From Lutraria lutraria (lineage: Eukaryota; Mollusca; Bivalvia; Venerida; Mactridae), in the NCBI GenBank assembly GCA_964023205.1, contig OZ026848.1, positions 31,111,912 to 31,175,911 of the forward strand: 64,000 nucleotides of DNA. Direction: 5' to 3'. Below the pieces are notes generated by a model. The model searched no databases. It was not told the origin of the DNA and was given only the letters and a program-made list of their open reading frames with translations. The position numbers were made by a program, and so were the translations under genes. Every line of letters begins with the position of its first letter. Position 1 is the first letter of the stretch. Of this stretch, positions 34,187 to 46,589 are shown one piece after another.

Positions 34187-34560
34187 TTGGCCAAGGGGTA
34201 TTTTACTCCCTGCTTTCTTTGGCAAGGGGTATTTTACTCCCTCCTTTCTTTGGCAAGGGGTATTTTACTCCCTGCTTTCTTTGGCAAGGGGTATTTTACT
34301 CCCTCCTTTCTTTGGCAAGGGGTATTTTACTCCCTCCTTTCTTTGGCAAGGGGTATTTTACTCCCTCCTTTCTTTGGCAAGGGGTATTTTACTCCCTCCT
34401 TTCTTTGGCAAGGGGTATTTTACTCCCTCCTTTCTTTGGCAAGGGGTATTTTACTCCCTCCTTTCTTTGGCAAGGGGTATTTTACTCCCTCCTTTCTTTG
34501 GCAAGGGGTATTTTACTCCCTCCTTTCTTTGGCAAGGGGTATTTTACGCCTTTTCTTGCG
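34187..34560 (+). repeat. 31-bp minisatellite, very homogeneous
   Basis: Twelve units of ggcaaggggtattttactcc then ctcctttcttt, almost without differences (two units have ctgc for ctcc). The last unit is truncated. Three overlapping ORFs of up to 160 codons arise because the 31-bp period rotates through three frames; not accepted as genes. Confidence 0.95.
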
Positions 34561-34976
34561 GGGTATTTCATTTTTTTAAAGGTTTATAATAATCATGGAA
34601 CCACTCTAAAGGGTATTCACTTATAGACACACACAAAGGCCTTACCTCTTAAAAATGAACTTTGTGGTATTGTGTGTTCTTCTATGTTTAATTTATGAAC
34701 TTGTTTTGCATCCAGTGAAGAATGTACATGTAGTTTATATACTCTACATTTGCCTTATTCAATATGTTCAAATAAATCACTATAGTCACAGATACTACTT
34801 TTAATTTGATAGTTACGCATTTTAATCGTATAGAACGAGTACCCGGGATTTTAAGTGCATATCGGTACGCTCTAGACATATTCTTTATGCGTATTTCGGG
34901 AAAACGAATGCGTATTTACGCAAATACGTCCCTTATCTTGATCCCTGTTATGTAGATAAGGTAATATAAATTGACA
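34561..34976. other. No feature recognised
   Basis: AT-rich spacer; nothing seen. Confidence 0.4.
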
Positions 34977-35392
34977 TTAAAGTCTTAGAACTACGATGTC
35001 ATCCATGGCTGCTATAAATATTATTTTATACAAGTCCTAAATTATCGGTCGTAATAGTTTGTATTTGTTCTATAACAGACGAATCCGGTGTGTTTTCCTC
35101 CCGTGAAAGAAAAAATGTTTCCAAAACCACTACCGTTTTTTTTTTGTCAATATCATTGAAAAAAATACTATTTACAGAACTGCTGTGTTTTCCCGCAGTC
35201 ATATTATGCACACGACATGAAGTGACGTCACGCGCTCTATATATACTTCAAGTTTACTAAAGCGAAATGAGTGCTTTTAGAAGAAAAAGAGCTTGTTTCG
35301 TCGTTAATTATCTTGGGATAATATCAGCGATTGTTTGTTTTTGTTGGAATTGTTTGCATATGTTTTTATAGAAAAAGCTAATGGGACTTTAA
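34977..35392. mobile_element. piggyBac-like MITE (TTAA target), subfamily 1, copy B
   Basis: TTAA at 34977 and 35389. The right end AAGCTAATGGGACT matches the left end of copy A inverted. The interior gacgaatccggtgtgttttc and tgacgtcacgcgctctat is shared with 6804-7172. The left end is more diverged (AGTCTTAGAAC). Confidence 0.8.
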
Positions 35393-36435
35393 GCACATTT
35401 AGTACTGCCTTTGGACTTGACAATATACGTTGGACGTAATAAGATGGTGTGTGCAATATGTGATCAATCATAGCCTGACATTGATTTAAATGAGTTAGTT
35501 AAGTCAAACTTGTGTAACATACTCTGGGTCAGGGCGTAGAAGTTGTAGATAGTTTCCTTACTTGGTGACTGAACAATTTTGACAGAAACTGTCTGTATCT
35601 TTTATGTTGTATTCGGTATTGATTTGATGTCTTTCGTACACGTCCAGGATTGTTTTAACAATTCTGACCTATTTGTTTGGTTTTAAATGCGTTTCTATAT
35701 TGTTGAGTATGAGTAAAGAAAAAGGAATAAACAACATATTCCTACTGAATGTAATGTATGACATTCAATTTTTTTCTGAAGGATTGCAATATTTGTGATC
35801 CAATTTATCGTATTAAATCGCACGGTCTTTGAACCAGGAGTAATCTAATTACATACAAATGTCAGATTATTATAACCATATAAGTCATTACAATACCATT
35901 CATCACTGTCCAAGTTCGTTTCCTTCCATCATGTTTTATACATAGTCAACTATGAAGAATTAGATTATTATGAAGAAGAAAATACATCAGAAAAAATGAC
36001 TGAGACTTTTTATTAGAAATGTAAGATATACATCATAAAACGGTAAATAAATGAGATACCAAGCCATTCGCCTCCCATTGTTTACATCTATAGTACACAA
36101 AGTTTAATCACAAAGACATATTAAGTTTAAATTGATCGTCTGAACGTGGATTGACAGTATGGAAGGACATATCGTAAAGAAGGACAGTTTTTAAATTTGA
36201 TTGCAACTGCCGAGAGACGAACATCTCCTGCTGTGTCGTAAATATTTTGTATTTTCTCATTTTTTTTTTTTATACTGAAATAAAGTTTATTCGCACGTGC
36301 AAATGTGCTCTTCGAATAAGACATCATTATTATGGCACGTTGCGTATAGGTTAGAGTGCATATTTGGGCGTTCTTCGTAAATAAGAAAGCTAGAAGGAGT
36401 AGTAGTGACGGTAATTTTCTTATTAAAATATGACG
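35393..36435. other. No feature recognised
   Basis: AT-rich DNA running up to the inverted end of the 3.6-kb element; nothing matched. Confidence 0.4.
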
Positions 36436-39400
36436 AAACCCAATAGACTATGGGGCACCAATACCCCCCCTCCCCCCCCGGAGGCATTTTTCTACAGTAT
36501 GTTTTTCTGAAAGTGTATGGAAAGACCTACCAAATCCCAGTGTCTACCATCTGGATGTTGGGGCTTTACTCCGTTACCGCCATTTTGGGGCGTTACCATA
36601 ATTGAAATTTTAAAGTTAACACAATACCGCAAAGAGATCAAAATAGTTTGTGTTAAAGGCCTTGTAATTATGATTATAAGCACAGAGAATGTAAACAAGA
36701 GTGTAGAAATGTTAAACTCATCATCAAATGTGGTATAATTTACGTTACCAATATTATATCACTGAAATAAGGTCACATATACTCTAAAATATTCAATTAT
36801 CATCATATACTTACTGTTTCTGGATCAAGCAGAACACTATCTAATGAGTAAATGGTACTCAATTGTATTATATGTTGACAAGGTGAAAAAAGGTCACAAT
36901 AATGCAGAAAATACGTGTATATTATTAACCGCATGCGTTACCAAAATATAACTATGAACATAAGTGCATGTGCATAACTAAACCTTGACATTTTTTGCAT
37001 CAGACATTATAAAATCTAAAGTGGCATTTAGGCTTAAATTAAAAAAAAACATTTCATTATAAAATTTTCATATCAATCAATAAAATCAAAGCAATCAATT
37101 GTCAATAAATAAATAATTTCATTAATCAAATAAATATTTAATTTAGTCTATCAATTTCATAGTAATTTCTAGATATGTTTCTTTTTTCAATGATTATGCA
37201 ATTGCAACCTGTGACCTAGCAGTGGCCATGAAATCGTACTCATTGGTTTGGCAGTTTCAGGAACAAATTCAATAATGTCATAGTGAGAACGGGTGTATTT
37301 CACACATGTATGCTCCATCTTCGATACATCTAGGTAAAGTAATGAACGACAGTGGTCTCGCGGAACTTATGATAAATTCCGGAATTGTGCCAGTGGTTCT
37401 CTTGACAAAGTGACGTCTGGGAAACACTAAAACCATGCTCTATGTGAGCACAAGCCCTTATCGAAGGGTCAATTACCCCGGCCAAGATCTGAAGAAACAC
37501 AACCTTTCACACAGAGTATTTCAGCATAATATAATAACTCAGATACGAGCAGAACGTAACGTATTTGGCCTGCTTATGCTACTGTCAGTTCAACATGACA
37601 TAGACCTGAAGCTTACCTAGTCATTTCTTCTAGGTCGAGTGCCTTATATTGAATCACCAACAGAACCAACAACTAGCCATTCTACAGAAGGCGCATCCTA
37701 TGTTGTTAATGGTAACGCCTAATTGGGTAACTGCAGAGTCTTATAGCAGTTCCAGATACATTCGAGCAAGTAGCTGAGGCGATTTCTTATCAGTTGCCTA
37801 AAACGTCTCGTGTAGACTTTATATCAGACATTTACAATTAACAGTCTATTAAATCAGGTGAGTGCCGATGACGTTTGGCAGCTCCAACGTTCTTGCTCTC
37901 AGGTAAAAAAAGCAATAACTCTATGGAATCGGATGGGCTTCATATCTAATGACGACAATAAGACAGTCAATAAAGCTAATCTTTGAGTAGTCTTATAGAG
38001 ATGGCGTCACAGTCACACTAACTGAGATTCAAAACACTGAGATTACAGTCTGGAGCAAAGTTTAAATGTGTTAGACAAAACCATCGTTAAACCATTAAAA
38101 GGCCTGTGATATCATCATTTTTAATTAAAATTTGAATGTCAAGTATGTATAGTCTGTACAGATGTACATCATTTGACCAATTAACCACAATTACCAAGGA
38201 AAAGCTATCATGTGTCAATACGCAATCTCACTAATCTCAGAGACAATATAGTGTTCCAGCGCTACTTTACTGAATGAAACTATTTTCAATATGTAGTAGA
38301 TTTCGTTACCTCAACAGTTAATGATGAAACGGAGGAAAAAACAGAATCCTGCATATACCTCCAACTTTTATCAAAACTGCAAAGTCTGCAATGTATACTT
38401 ATACTATTTTTCAAAAAGTAATGCATAGCTATAGGAGCTTTGCTCCTATAAATGAAGATTACATGACAATATTAGCCAACTTACCACGCATGTTTGTTCG
38501 GATGAACTTTACAGTGCCATTGAGACATTTGTATGTGTGTTGTTTGGTCATTAAAAATACGACTTCAATAAACTGAGGTATAACAAGTATCAAAGCCATG
38601 GTTGTGTTCTGAACGCTTTAAGTGGTATGGACATGAGCTTACTCACTCCCTGCAGATCCCGTCTCGTATGTTCAATGTGTTACGGATAGTTATAAGGTGT
38701 ATATTTGGACCCATGCAAAGGGGGCAATCTTGATCTTCTAAAAGTGAATGAAAGTGGTTGGAAATTCGGTCCTGACAACATGCTGGAATACAACTGGTAC
38801 GAGGATAATATTGTGCCAAAGGCTAGCGACGCAGAAGACACTGATGATACAAACGACATTGAGCTCATTAGTATGGTCGATGCTGTCTATGAAACAGAAA
38901 AGTGATGAGGATTTGTGAAATTCGTGAACATTTGCCATCAGAACAACAAAAATACCTTGATGACAATATGTACAGCTAATGAAATCTGACATAACATACA
39001 ATATTGCACTTAAGTATATATATATATAAATAATCATGTAACAAATGGTAACGTAAATGACACATACATGTTTATGTGTGTCAATGGCACAATGTTTATT
39101 GCACTGTCGCTGTTATTGTAAATTTGATTGTTTCATAGATACATATTCTTAGAATACAATCGATGATGATTTTATAACAGTTTCATAGAAATGTTGCTAC
39201 TCGTTTATGAATAATTTCAAACGTAACGCGAATAAAACCATGTAACGTAAAACACAATCAGTGATGAATTAAAAAAGTTGGAATGCTAATTTACATGTAC
39301 GTATTGCCAGTAATCAAGTATAAACAGTTTGTGTATCAAATCAATGTTTTATGCATTGTAAAGCGTGTTAAGCACTTAACGTGATAAAGGTAACGTTATG

Positions 39401-40082
39401 TAACGTAAACTACTATTATCCCAGTCAAACTTCACAAAATTTTTATCTAGAAATGCTTTCCAGTTATGGGTATTAATGAATGCATCATGATTACCTATCA
39501 CTGTATACCTATTTGATCATAGCATGTGATCACAGTAATATAAACGATTTCCATGTAACACGTATACTTTTATATGTAACGTATTTTACGTAAAATGAAG
39601 ACATAAACGAGCATTCAATGAAAGAAAAACATGAACATGTGGTAGTATTTGCCTAATACGAATAAAAACATTGTTTACGACTGCTTTTGTGTTAATTTAA
39701 CATATACAACTGTCATTTCCTTGTCAGTTTGGGGTAACGCAGGGTAACGTAAATTACAGAGCATATATAATGCAATAAAGTGAAAAACATGCATTTGATC
39801 GATAAGTAAAGCCGCTGCTAACTTATTATGGTCAAAGGAATTGTTCAAATTGATGAATTATTGAAAATATCTAGAATAAGACTTCTAACAAAATAAAATT
39901 ATTGTCAAACGTATTTTTCGGTAACGGTAATTAACATGCTGTAGTTCACAAACGCCCCAACGCCCAGATTGTAGACACTGGAAAAATGATCAGCAGGCAT
40001 TGAGCTTTCAAAAAAATGGTGTCTACAAAAATGCCTCCGGGAGGGGAGGGTTTCGCCCAGTAGCCCATAGCCTACAAGGTTT
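36436..40082 (+). mobile_element. 3.6-kb DNA transposon-like element with long inverted ends
   Basis: The left arm (36436 to about 36600) and right arm (about 39930-40082, inverted) align in order over at least four blocks: aaacc-n6-agrctatggg, ggaggcatttttctac, ccagtgtctac(c/a)atctgg and gttggggc. This gives an imperfect inverted end of about 150 bp. Next to the arms, GTTACC occurs repeatedly on the left (about 36570, 36593, 36745, 36940) and GGTAACG/GTAACGTAA on the right (about 39048, 39222, 39241, 39389, 39399, 39733, 39743, 39919). Such subterminal motifs often bind transposase. The middle holds a decayed gene (next entry). The exact outer edges and target duplication are unresolved. Confidence 0.65.
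37195..38905 (+). pseudogene. Broken copy of an uncharacterised multi-copy animal gene family
   Basis: Fragments in changing frames, in an order I recognise from a large uncharacterised protein family of cnidarians and molluscs. LGKVMNDSGLAELMINSGIV lies near 37330-37390. NLSHRVFQHNIITQIRAE, then FGLLMLLSVQHDIDLKL, lie at 37500-37617. LPKTSRVDFISDIYN, a stop, then SIKSGE lie near 37790-37870. ESGWKFGPDN then YEDNIVPKAS lie near 38750-38820. In-frame stops and shifts separate them, and the stretch between about 37900 and 38600 is badly decayed. Role inferred: it lies between inverted ends, so it is probably the element's own transposase or accessory protein. Catalytic residues cannot be named. 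Confidence 0.55.
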
Positions 40083-41511
40083 ACATTCTAACCGCGTTAG
40101 TGCTCCGATTGTGCAGTGTGTGATCAGTCGTTCTTCGAAACTTAGAAGTTTAAATTCTATTAGAATAAGAAAGTCAAAAATTTTAAACCCCATATCACTA
40201 ATTGGATAAGAAAAGGGCGAGCGCTAAATTCCAGCTAGACTGCACGCACCGGTAAAAATGCACAAAATCTAACCCCCAAGGTGCCATTGAATATTATTTA
40301 CAATGCAAGTAAATCATCTTCGCTAACACAGACATGATAAAAGTTATTTCTACGAGACGGCCAAATTATAATAAGAAGTTATGGCAAACTATAGTCAGTA
40401 CAGATGGTTCACTCGTGTCAAAATTATCTTCAAACTTTATTTCAAAATTTGGACATAAATAATACCCCGGTATATTCGAATGGTGGAACATAGTGGCACT
40501 TAAATTTAACAAACGAAATGTTGTATGGCATTTCTCATTTAATGGTATTACCAAGCATGAAGTTTTGTATAATGTGGTACATCTTCCATCAATAAATACC
40601 ATAGCGTGTTCCATTGCGTGCGCCTCTTGCTACCGAGTGATTCTAAGAAGTATATCATTTAGAGATACATAAAGCTGTCACTCTGGGTTAGCTTACAGAA
40701 CAATGATATGATACGTTACAGCTAATATATACACTTCAATGACAACTTAAAAATGTAGATTATATGTTGGCACCTTCTATCTCGCTTGCAATATATGCCT
40801 TAAAGTGATGTTTCAAACTGAATATTAAAGTCATAGTACTGTTTTATAAAATACAACATGCTGTGTAGAGATCCTTGACTTTCACTGCGGTGTATGTAAC
40901 ACTAACAGCTAACAATTATATTGTAATAAAAAGTGGCAACTTACTTTCATTTTGGATTGCTAATTTAAAACGCAAGATACATGAGAATGTTGTGTTCTTG
41001 GAATGTGTAAATCCGCTATATTTGAGCAAAAGAACAAACGCAATATCACTGAATTTACCCTTCAGAAACGAGAAAGTCTTACTGTTTTATTTCGTCTGGA
41101 AATAAGATTGAAGTATTAAAGTTCAAACCTCTATGGGGTTTAAATATTTTAGTTAACTCAATCAGCAAGATGGTTGCTATTGGAATTTGGAACCATTCTT
41201 AAGAATTATTTCTACAAAACCAGAAAACTATTACGGTAAACATATCATCGTATTATTTCTTCTTGGTTATGTCATTGCAAGCAGCAGTTGTATGAGAAAT
41301 ACTTGAACATCTATATGTTTGTCCTCCTGTTATCATACATTAGACGCTTTCTAATTCATCAATGATCCCAAATTATAGATTACATGACCATAGCCATGTA
41401 CTTAAAGATCACATTGTTGAATTAATAAGCGAACAATACGCAATACAAAGTGCGAGCGTATATTGTATACTTAACATATTTTGACTTTCTCGAATGAAGC
41501 TAATATCATAC
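40083..41511. other. No gene recognised
   Basis: Two ORFs (40366-40614 minus, 82 codons; 40875-41105 plus, 76 codons) have no recognisable similarity. No repeat found. Confidence 0.4.
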
Positions 41512-41969
41512 ATAGATGATATTAAATGAGTGTGGATTCCGTATTGAATTTATTGAACGAGTTGTATAAAAGTGTATGTAGCGAACCTCTTGCGAGCTTC
41601 ATGGTGTTTTATTCAACGAGTTTCATGAATTTAAGACGGCATCCTGTTTGACACTGGTAATAATAACAAAGGAGTGACACATGTGTAATAAGGCTTTTTA
41701 ATCAGACGCACAAAAAATAGTTACATTATGAAAAACCATAAATAATAACTATGTGAACATATCTAACGATGTAAACAATTTCTTTGCAATGCATGTCAAA
41801 TAGGTATGTTGGTTTTCGCCGTATTTTCAGGGTATATTAATTTTTTTTATTAAATTCGTGTAGATTCGGTCTTTAATTTATTTAACTTGCCAGAGGCTCG
41901 CTTCATACTGTTTTATTCAACTCCTTCAATAAATTCAATACGGAATCCATACTCATTTAATATCCTCTA
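41512..41969. mobile_element. MITE-like element with about 75-bp inverted ends
   Basis: The left arm starts at 41512 (gatattaaatgag, then tggattccgtattgaatttat) and the inverted right arm covers about 41895-41969, with roughly 85% identity between arms. The 300-bp core is AT-rich and non-coding. Long inverted ends on a short element suggest a foldback-type or MITE origin; target site unclear. Confidence 0.75.
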
Positions 41970-42459
41970 TTTATTAAACACTTGTTTCGTTTTATACGAA
42001 ATGTTTAACTGATTTATACGATAGGAAAGAAAGGGGTATCCAGAATAAACTAATTGATCAACACTTTACGTTATCGCCTGTGTTACAAAGCGATATCACA
42101 ATCGAATGTCGATGGATAATTTGTCAGTGATTATAACTTAAACATATGTCAAAATATACATCTCTAGGTCACAAATACCATCGTATTGAAGCAGAACCGT
42201 TCGGGAAAAGGAGCCGAAATTTTTTTTTATTTAATTTCAAATCACGCAAACATTAAACAGACACAATGAAAAACCAACTGTACCATCAAATTCAGTTAGA
42301 TTCACTTGGTGTCTGATTATATATGGCTAATTTTATCATTTGACTAAACAACTTTCGAATCGGGTCATTTATGAGTAAATTGTATATGCATATACGTACA
42401 GAAGAAAATTAATAATCAATTAATTGTGTCCGATGGTGGTTTTTTGACATGATATATAC
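41970..42459. other. No feature recognised
   Basis: AT-rich spacer; nothing seen. Confidence 0.4.
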
Positions 42460-42665
42460 ATAATATGAGTTAAGTCACGCTAGAGGACAATTCTTGGCTC
42501 CTGAAAAACAAAAACTTGACAGGCCTAAACAGATTTAGACTATAGATTGCCAAATGATTTCTTGGTAATCAATAAGATTTTTCCTCAAAAAGTGAATATG
42601 TCAGATTGTTTTATTGTCAAAGTTTCAGACACATGGAACTTGATCTCAGCTTGTTGCTCACATCA
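42460..42665 (+). repeat. Dispersed repeat Z copy
   Basis: gttaagtcacgctagaggac, attcttggctcctg, cttgacaggcc, atagattgccaaatgatttc, gtcagattgttttattgtc, then gtttcag: the longest copy, defining the 3' half. Confidence 0.65.
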
Positions 42666-42905
42666 AATGTAAGATACGTTAAACCATAGTCCGCCCAGTC
42701 GATCCAAGTTATTCGTGTCACTGATATCTTTACTGATTACGGTTATACTTAACTGATAAACATTTTAATTACAATGATTACCATTATTTTTCAATTGAAA
42801 TACAATGTTTGGAACAATGTCAATCATCGCATCAAGATGACTTATCTAACGATCTTAACATGACATTTAATCAAATGACGTATTAAATTTCAGATTTTCA
42901 CACAT

Positions 42906-43080
42906 TCCTACAACCCATCTTTTTTTTTTATAATTTTATTTAGTTTTTTATAATTTTATTTATTTCCAGCTTTGTCACAATACATTGTTATCATGCAAAC
43001 ACAGTGTTACAGACATTTTTTAGCGTTTAACCATAAGGTGTAAAAGGAAATAGCAGTGTATGGTACTCCTACAACCCATC
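42906..43080 (-). mobile_element. Retroposed insert with poly(A) and 14-bp target duplication
   Basis: TCCTACAACCCATC occurs at 42906-42919 and 43067-43080, flanking a 147-bp insert. On the minus strand the insert ends in aataaataaaattataaaa and a run of A abutting the left duplicate. Target duplication plus 3' A-tail is the hallmark of LINE-mediated insertion. The body (minus strand) shows no recognisable coding; it could be a 5'-truncated LINE or a processed transcript tail. Confidence 0.8.
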
Positions 43081-43624
43081 ATGGCTTTCCGAAATAAAAT
43101 TTCCAGTTTTCCGTCTTTAAAGGATTCAAGATTATATCAGGACAGACCAATGAGAACATAGAGAAAATACTCATACCAGAGTTAGGCCGCGTAGTGTGTT
43201 TCAATTTTCAGTTACATTTGGCTTGACCAAATACTACTATGCAGTATTCATTTTGTAAAATATACTGCAAGTGAGAGTAAAGCTTTATTATCACATGAAA
43301 GTTATCTGAAAATGATTAAGATACTCAATCGTTACAAAATTATCGGCAGGAGAGGAACAATTAATTAAAAATGATTACCACATTTAATAAGGACAAGGGT
43401 TTTCAAGAAAATGTTTTAGAAGTTGAACAATTAAAGCGACAACATTCATTCTGTCATAAAGTCGTTCCCATAGGTCTACAACGGAAATTGATGGTATCTT
43501 TTTCAAATGTCAAACGTAGCAGAGTATCAAATTTACTGATAATTGAAGTAATGGCATTTAGCATTTCAGAATGATTTAATTCTTTTTATTTCGAACAAAA
43601 GTATAGTTCATTAAACTGATATAT
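43081..43624. other. No feature recognised
   Basis: AT-rich; a 67-codon ORF at 43371-43574 is not supported. Confidence 0.4.
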
Positions 43625-44350
43625 TTATATAACAAGAAGGCCATGATCGCTCATCAGAAAAGACTAAATGCAAAATCAATTTACCACGTGGCTAGGATTT
43701 CAACAAACTTCGTAGAGGTCTACTAGACCATGGTTCACACCAAATATCATAGAACTTGTGGTTTTCGACAAGAAGATTTTAAAAAGTTTCCTATATGAGA
43801 CTATGGAAAATCAAGTCACCCCCGGGGCGGTGCTAATTTTTACCCCATGACCATAATTCGAACAAACATGACAGAAGTCCACTAGACAATGCTGGACATC
43901 AAATATCTAAGCTCTAGGCATTGTAGTTTCTGACGAGAAGATTTTTAAAGATTTTCCTCTATATAAGCCTGGTGTTAAGTCCAGTTACCCCCGGGGCGGA
44001 GCCAATTTACGCCCAAGGCCATAATTTGAACAAACTTGGTAGAGGTCCATCCACTAGACAATGCTACACTCCAAATATCTTACCTTTAGGCGTTGTAGTT
44101 TCTGACAAGACGATTTTTAACGATTTTCCTATTGGTTGCCATAACAACCAGAGTTGTGCACGGAATCATTTCTTTTAACGAATTTGGTAGAGCTTCACAC
44201 AAGGAACTTCCGTGTAAAGTTTCGTTGAAATTGGCTAAATGCTTAAGAAGGAGATGTTGTTTAAAGCAATTATTGACGCACGGACGACAGACATCACGCG
44301 ATCCTGCTCAATAGCTCACATTGAGCATTACTTGCTCTGGTGAGCTAACA
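43625..44350 (+). repeat. Mollusc-type segmented repeat with 3 internal units
   Basis: Opens aaggccatgatcgctcatca and closes agctcacattgagc ... gctctggtgagctaa, inverted GCTCA-type ends. Inside are three units of about 150 bp, each with cccccggggcgg, ccataat(t/c)(c/t)gaacaaac, gtccactagacaatg and gttgtagtttctgac. A further part has ttgccataacaaccagag and gcacggacgacag. Same architectural class as 33021 and 58110 but a different unit. Small ORFs inside are incidental. Confidence 0.75.
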
Positions 44351-44956
44351 AACAACAGCCATAACGGCGCTCAGTGTTTACAACAAGTTTTATGAATCGG
44401 CTGGTTTCATCTATCGATACGGTCTTACAACCGCAGGAATCGAAAAGGCCTAAAATGGTCTGATATCTCTTTTCGCTGTTCAATTTATATCACATCCATC
44501 AAGTTTCCAAAGGCATTCGTGAATCTAACTCCCCCACCCCAAAACAAACAGTCAGTTATATATATAGATTAAAGTAATTAATTATTTAGAATGAAAGCAT
44601 CAGCATGCTGATGTCGCTGGGTAATTGACCAAACATTTAAAAGCCTGTGAGGAAGGCGTACAACTTTGTGTGGTTTACGTCCATTATATAACACTATAAA
44701 CCAATTCAGACTCATTGTTAATCGGTTGTAATGCATGTTTCATGATGTCAGATATCTTAAACAATAGCATTGTTCGATTCCATTCAAATCATATCAAATG
44801 TCAAAATGCCTACTGTCAGAACGAATTCCAATTGATTGGTGTTATGGTGAGGTATTCGTTGTTTAACAAACTTTTCCGATATAGTCAATCCATGTTTTAT
44901 TGCAACAATTCCAGCCAAAATGTGTCTTTTTTCGTTCACATATGGTACTATGTTAA
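44351..44956. other. No feature recognised
   Basis: AT-rich; nothing matched. Confidence 0.4.
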
Positions 44957-45168
44957 TACTATGGAATCATTAATTTTCGTTGGGGATTTAATTGCGTGGA
45001 TTTCGTAGGTAGGGGTCATCCACGAAATCAAATCCCCACGAACTTAAATGCAGAGATAAGGCAATTCTTTTCAAAAATCAAAATCCACGAATTTATGTCC
45101 CCACGAAATAGCCATTTTAGTAAAAACCACGAAAATTGAGTCCAACGAAAATAAATGAAAATACAGTA
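44957..45168 (-). mobile_element. MITE-1 copy E
   Basis: Reverse orientation. Starts TACTATGGAATCATTAATTT and ends aaaatacagta, TA at both edges. Well preserved. Confidence 0.85.
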
Positions 45169-45978
45169 ATTAGAATACTGTTAAGTAATAAAGTATGAAA
45201 ATATTAAGAAAAAATATGAATAAGTACAGAAATTCTTGGCAGTAGTTTTAATTTGCCAAAAAAACTAATACATGTGTTTTAATAATTATTTCAATAGCAA
45301 ACAATCACTCATGGAAAACGCTTTCATTTCATAAATTTTCTAGCGATTTTCGCGCTAATACAAGAAACTGATTGTATGTTTATTGAAATTCAGTATTAAA
45401 CCAAATATTAAGTCTCAAGTTTGTTTAATGTTCATTCAAAATTAATGTTTGCCTATCAAAAAAAAAAAAAAAATCCGGAGTTCAATGTTTTGGACACTGT
45501 TTTGTGCGAAATACATATCGATTTCAAGTAAATAATCATTCGCTGTGTAAAATTATTAAATTGATGTATTGGTTTATTGCTCCGAATTTGACATAATCCA
45601 CACCACGCACTTAAAGGTTGCGTCGATCGTTTAATGGTGAAGATTATAAAATTATTCAAAATCCCGTAGTCACATTTAAATTCAATTTAATTTTAATAAC
45701 ACCATCACTTAAGTGAAGTTAATTCGGGTAAAATGAAATTCTGCATTATTGAATTGTTAGTAAAATTGGGTTATATCAGCATAATGATATTATGTTCATT
45801 AAAATCTTTTCACAATTTCCCCTCAATGAAAGATAAAAAATTGTATGAGATTGTCCCGTTATTTGATTACTTTGGGGAATCAATCGAAGACGACTTCATA
45901 TTCTTAAGTTTTGTAGTTGTACGAAAAAATCATAAAATTGATTCAGTTATGTTAGAAAAACCAATTAATAGAATTAGA
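45169..45978. other. No feature recognised
   Basis: AT-rich spacer between two MITE-1 copies in the same orientation. A 111-codon ORF (45733-46068) runs into copy F and is not supported. Confidence 0.4.
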
Positions 45979-46195
45979 TACTGTGGAATCATTAATTTTC
46001 GTTCGGGATTTAATTTCGTGGATTTCGTGGGTCGGCTCATCCACGAAATCAAATCCCCACGAATTTAAATGTAGAGATAAGGCATTTCTTTTCAAAAATC
46101 AAAATCCACGAATTTAATAATGTGTCCCCACGAAATAGCCATTTTAATAAAAAACACGAAAATTGAGCCCAACGAAAATAAATGAAAATACAGTA
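45979..46195 (-). mobile_element. MITE-1 copy F
   Basis: Reverse orientation, TA at 45979-45980 and 46194-46195. Full inverted ends (CTGTGGAATCATTAATTTTC and gaaaatacag). A 7-bp insertion (taataatg) sits near 46115. Confidence 0.85.
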
Positions 46196-46589
46196 GTCAA
46201 AACAATTCATAGCATATCTTGATTATTTGTCAAAGACATTTAAACCTGTTTGTTGTCATATAGATAAACATAAAACTTGTCTCCTTATTTGATATATCTC
46301 AACTGTATAACTTGGAGTCTCTCTTCTTTAAGAAAAGCGTAGCTATATTTAGTTTTGTCTTGGCTTATAAACAGACGAATTCCGTCTTGATTTATGAACC
46401 AGTAAATACCAATTAGAAATATCAGGACAACATAAGAAGCCTATTATTAGATTAATAAGCGAGCAATAAACAGTTCTGCAAGAATATTGATTTAAGATGT
46501 GCGGGGCATATATATAAAGACATTTATTATTTAACAATAATGAATAATGACAAACATATAGATTGTACGTATTTTTTTCGGCGGCTTGA
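46196..46589. other. No feature recognised
   Basis: AT-rich spacer. Confidence 0.4.

Noticed and set aside
34097..34626. 160-, 135- and 102-codon ORFs of GKGYFTPSFLW repeats
   Set aside because: One 31-bp array read in three rotating frames; no unique N-terminal domain.
40366..40614. 82-codon minus-strand ORF
   Set aside because: Looked for continuity with the 3.6-kb element beside it; no shared motif, frame or end.
45733..46068. 111-codon ORF with hydrophobic start
   Set aside because: Its last third is MITE-1 copy F and the rest has no recognisable similarity.
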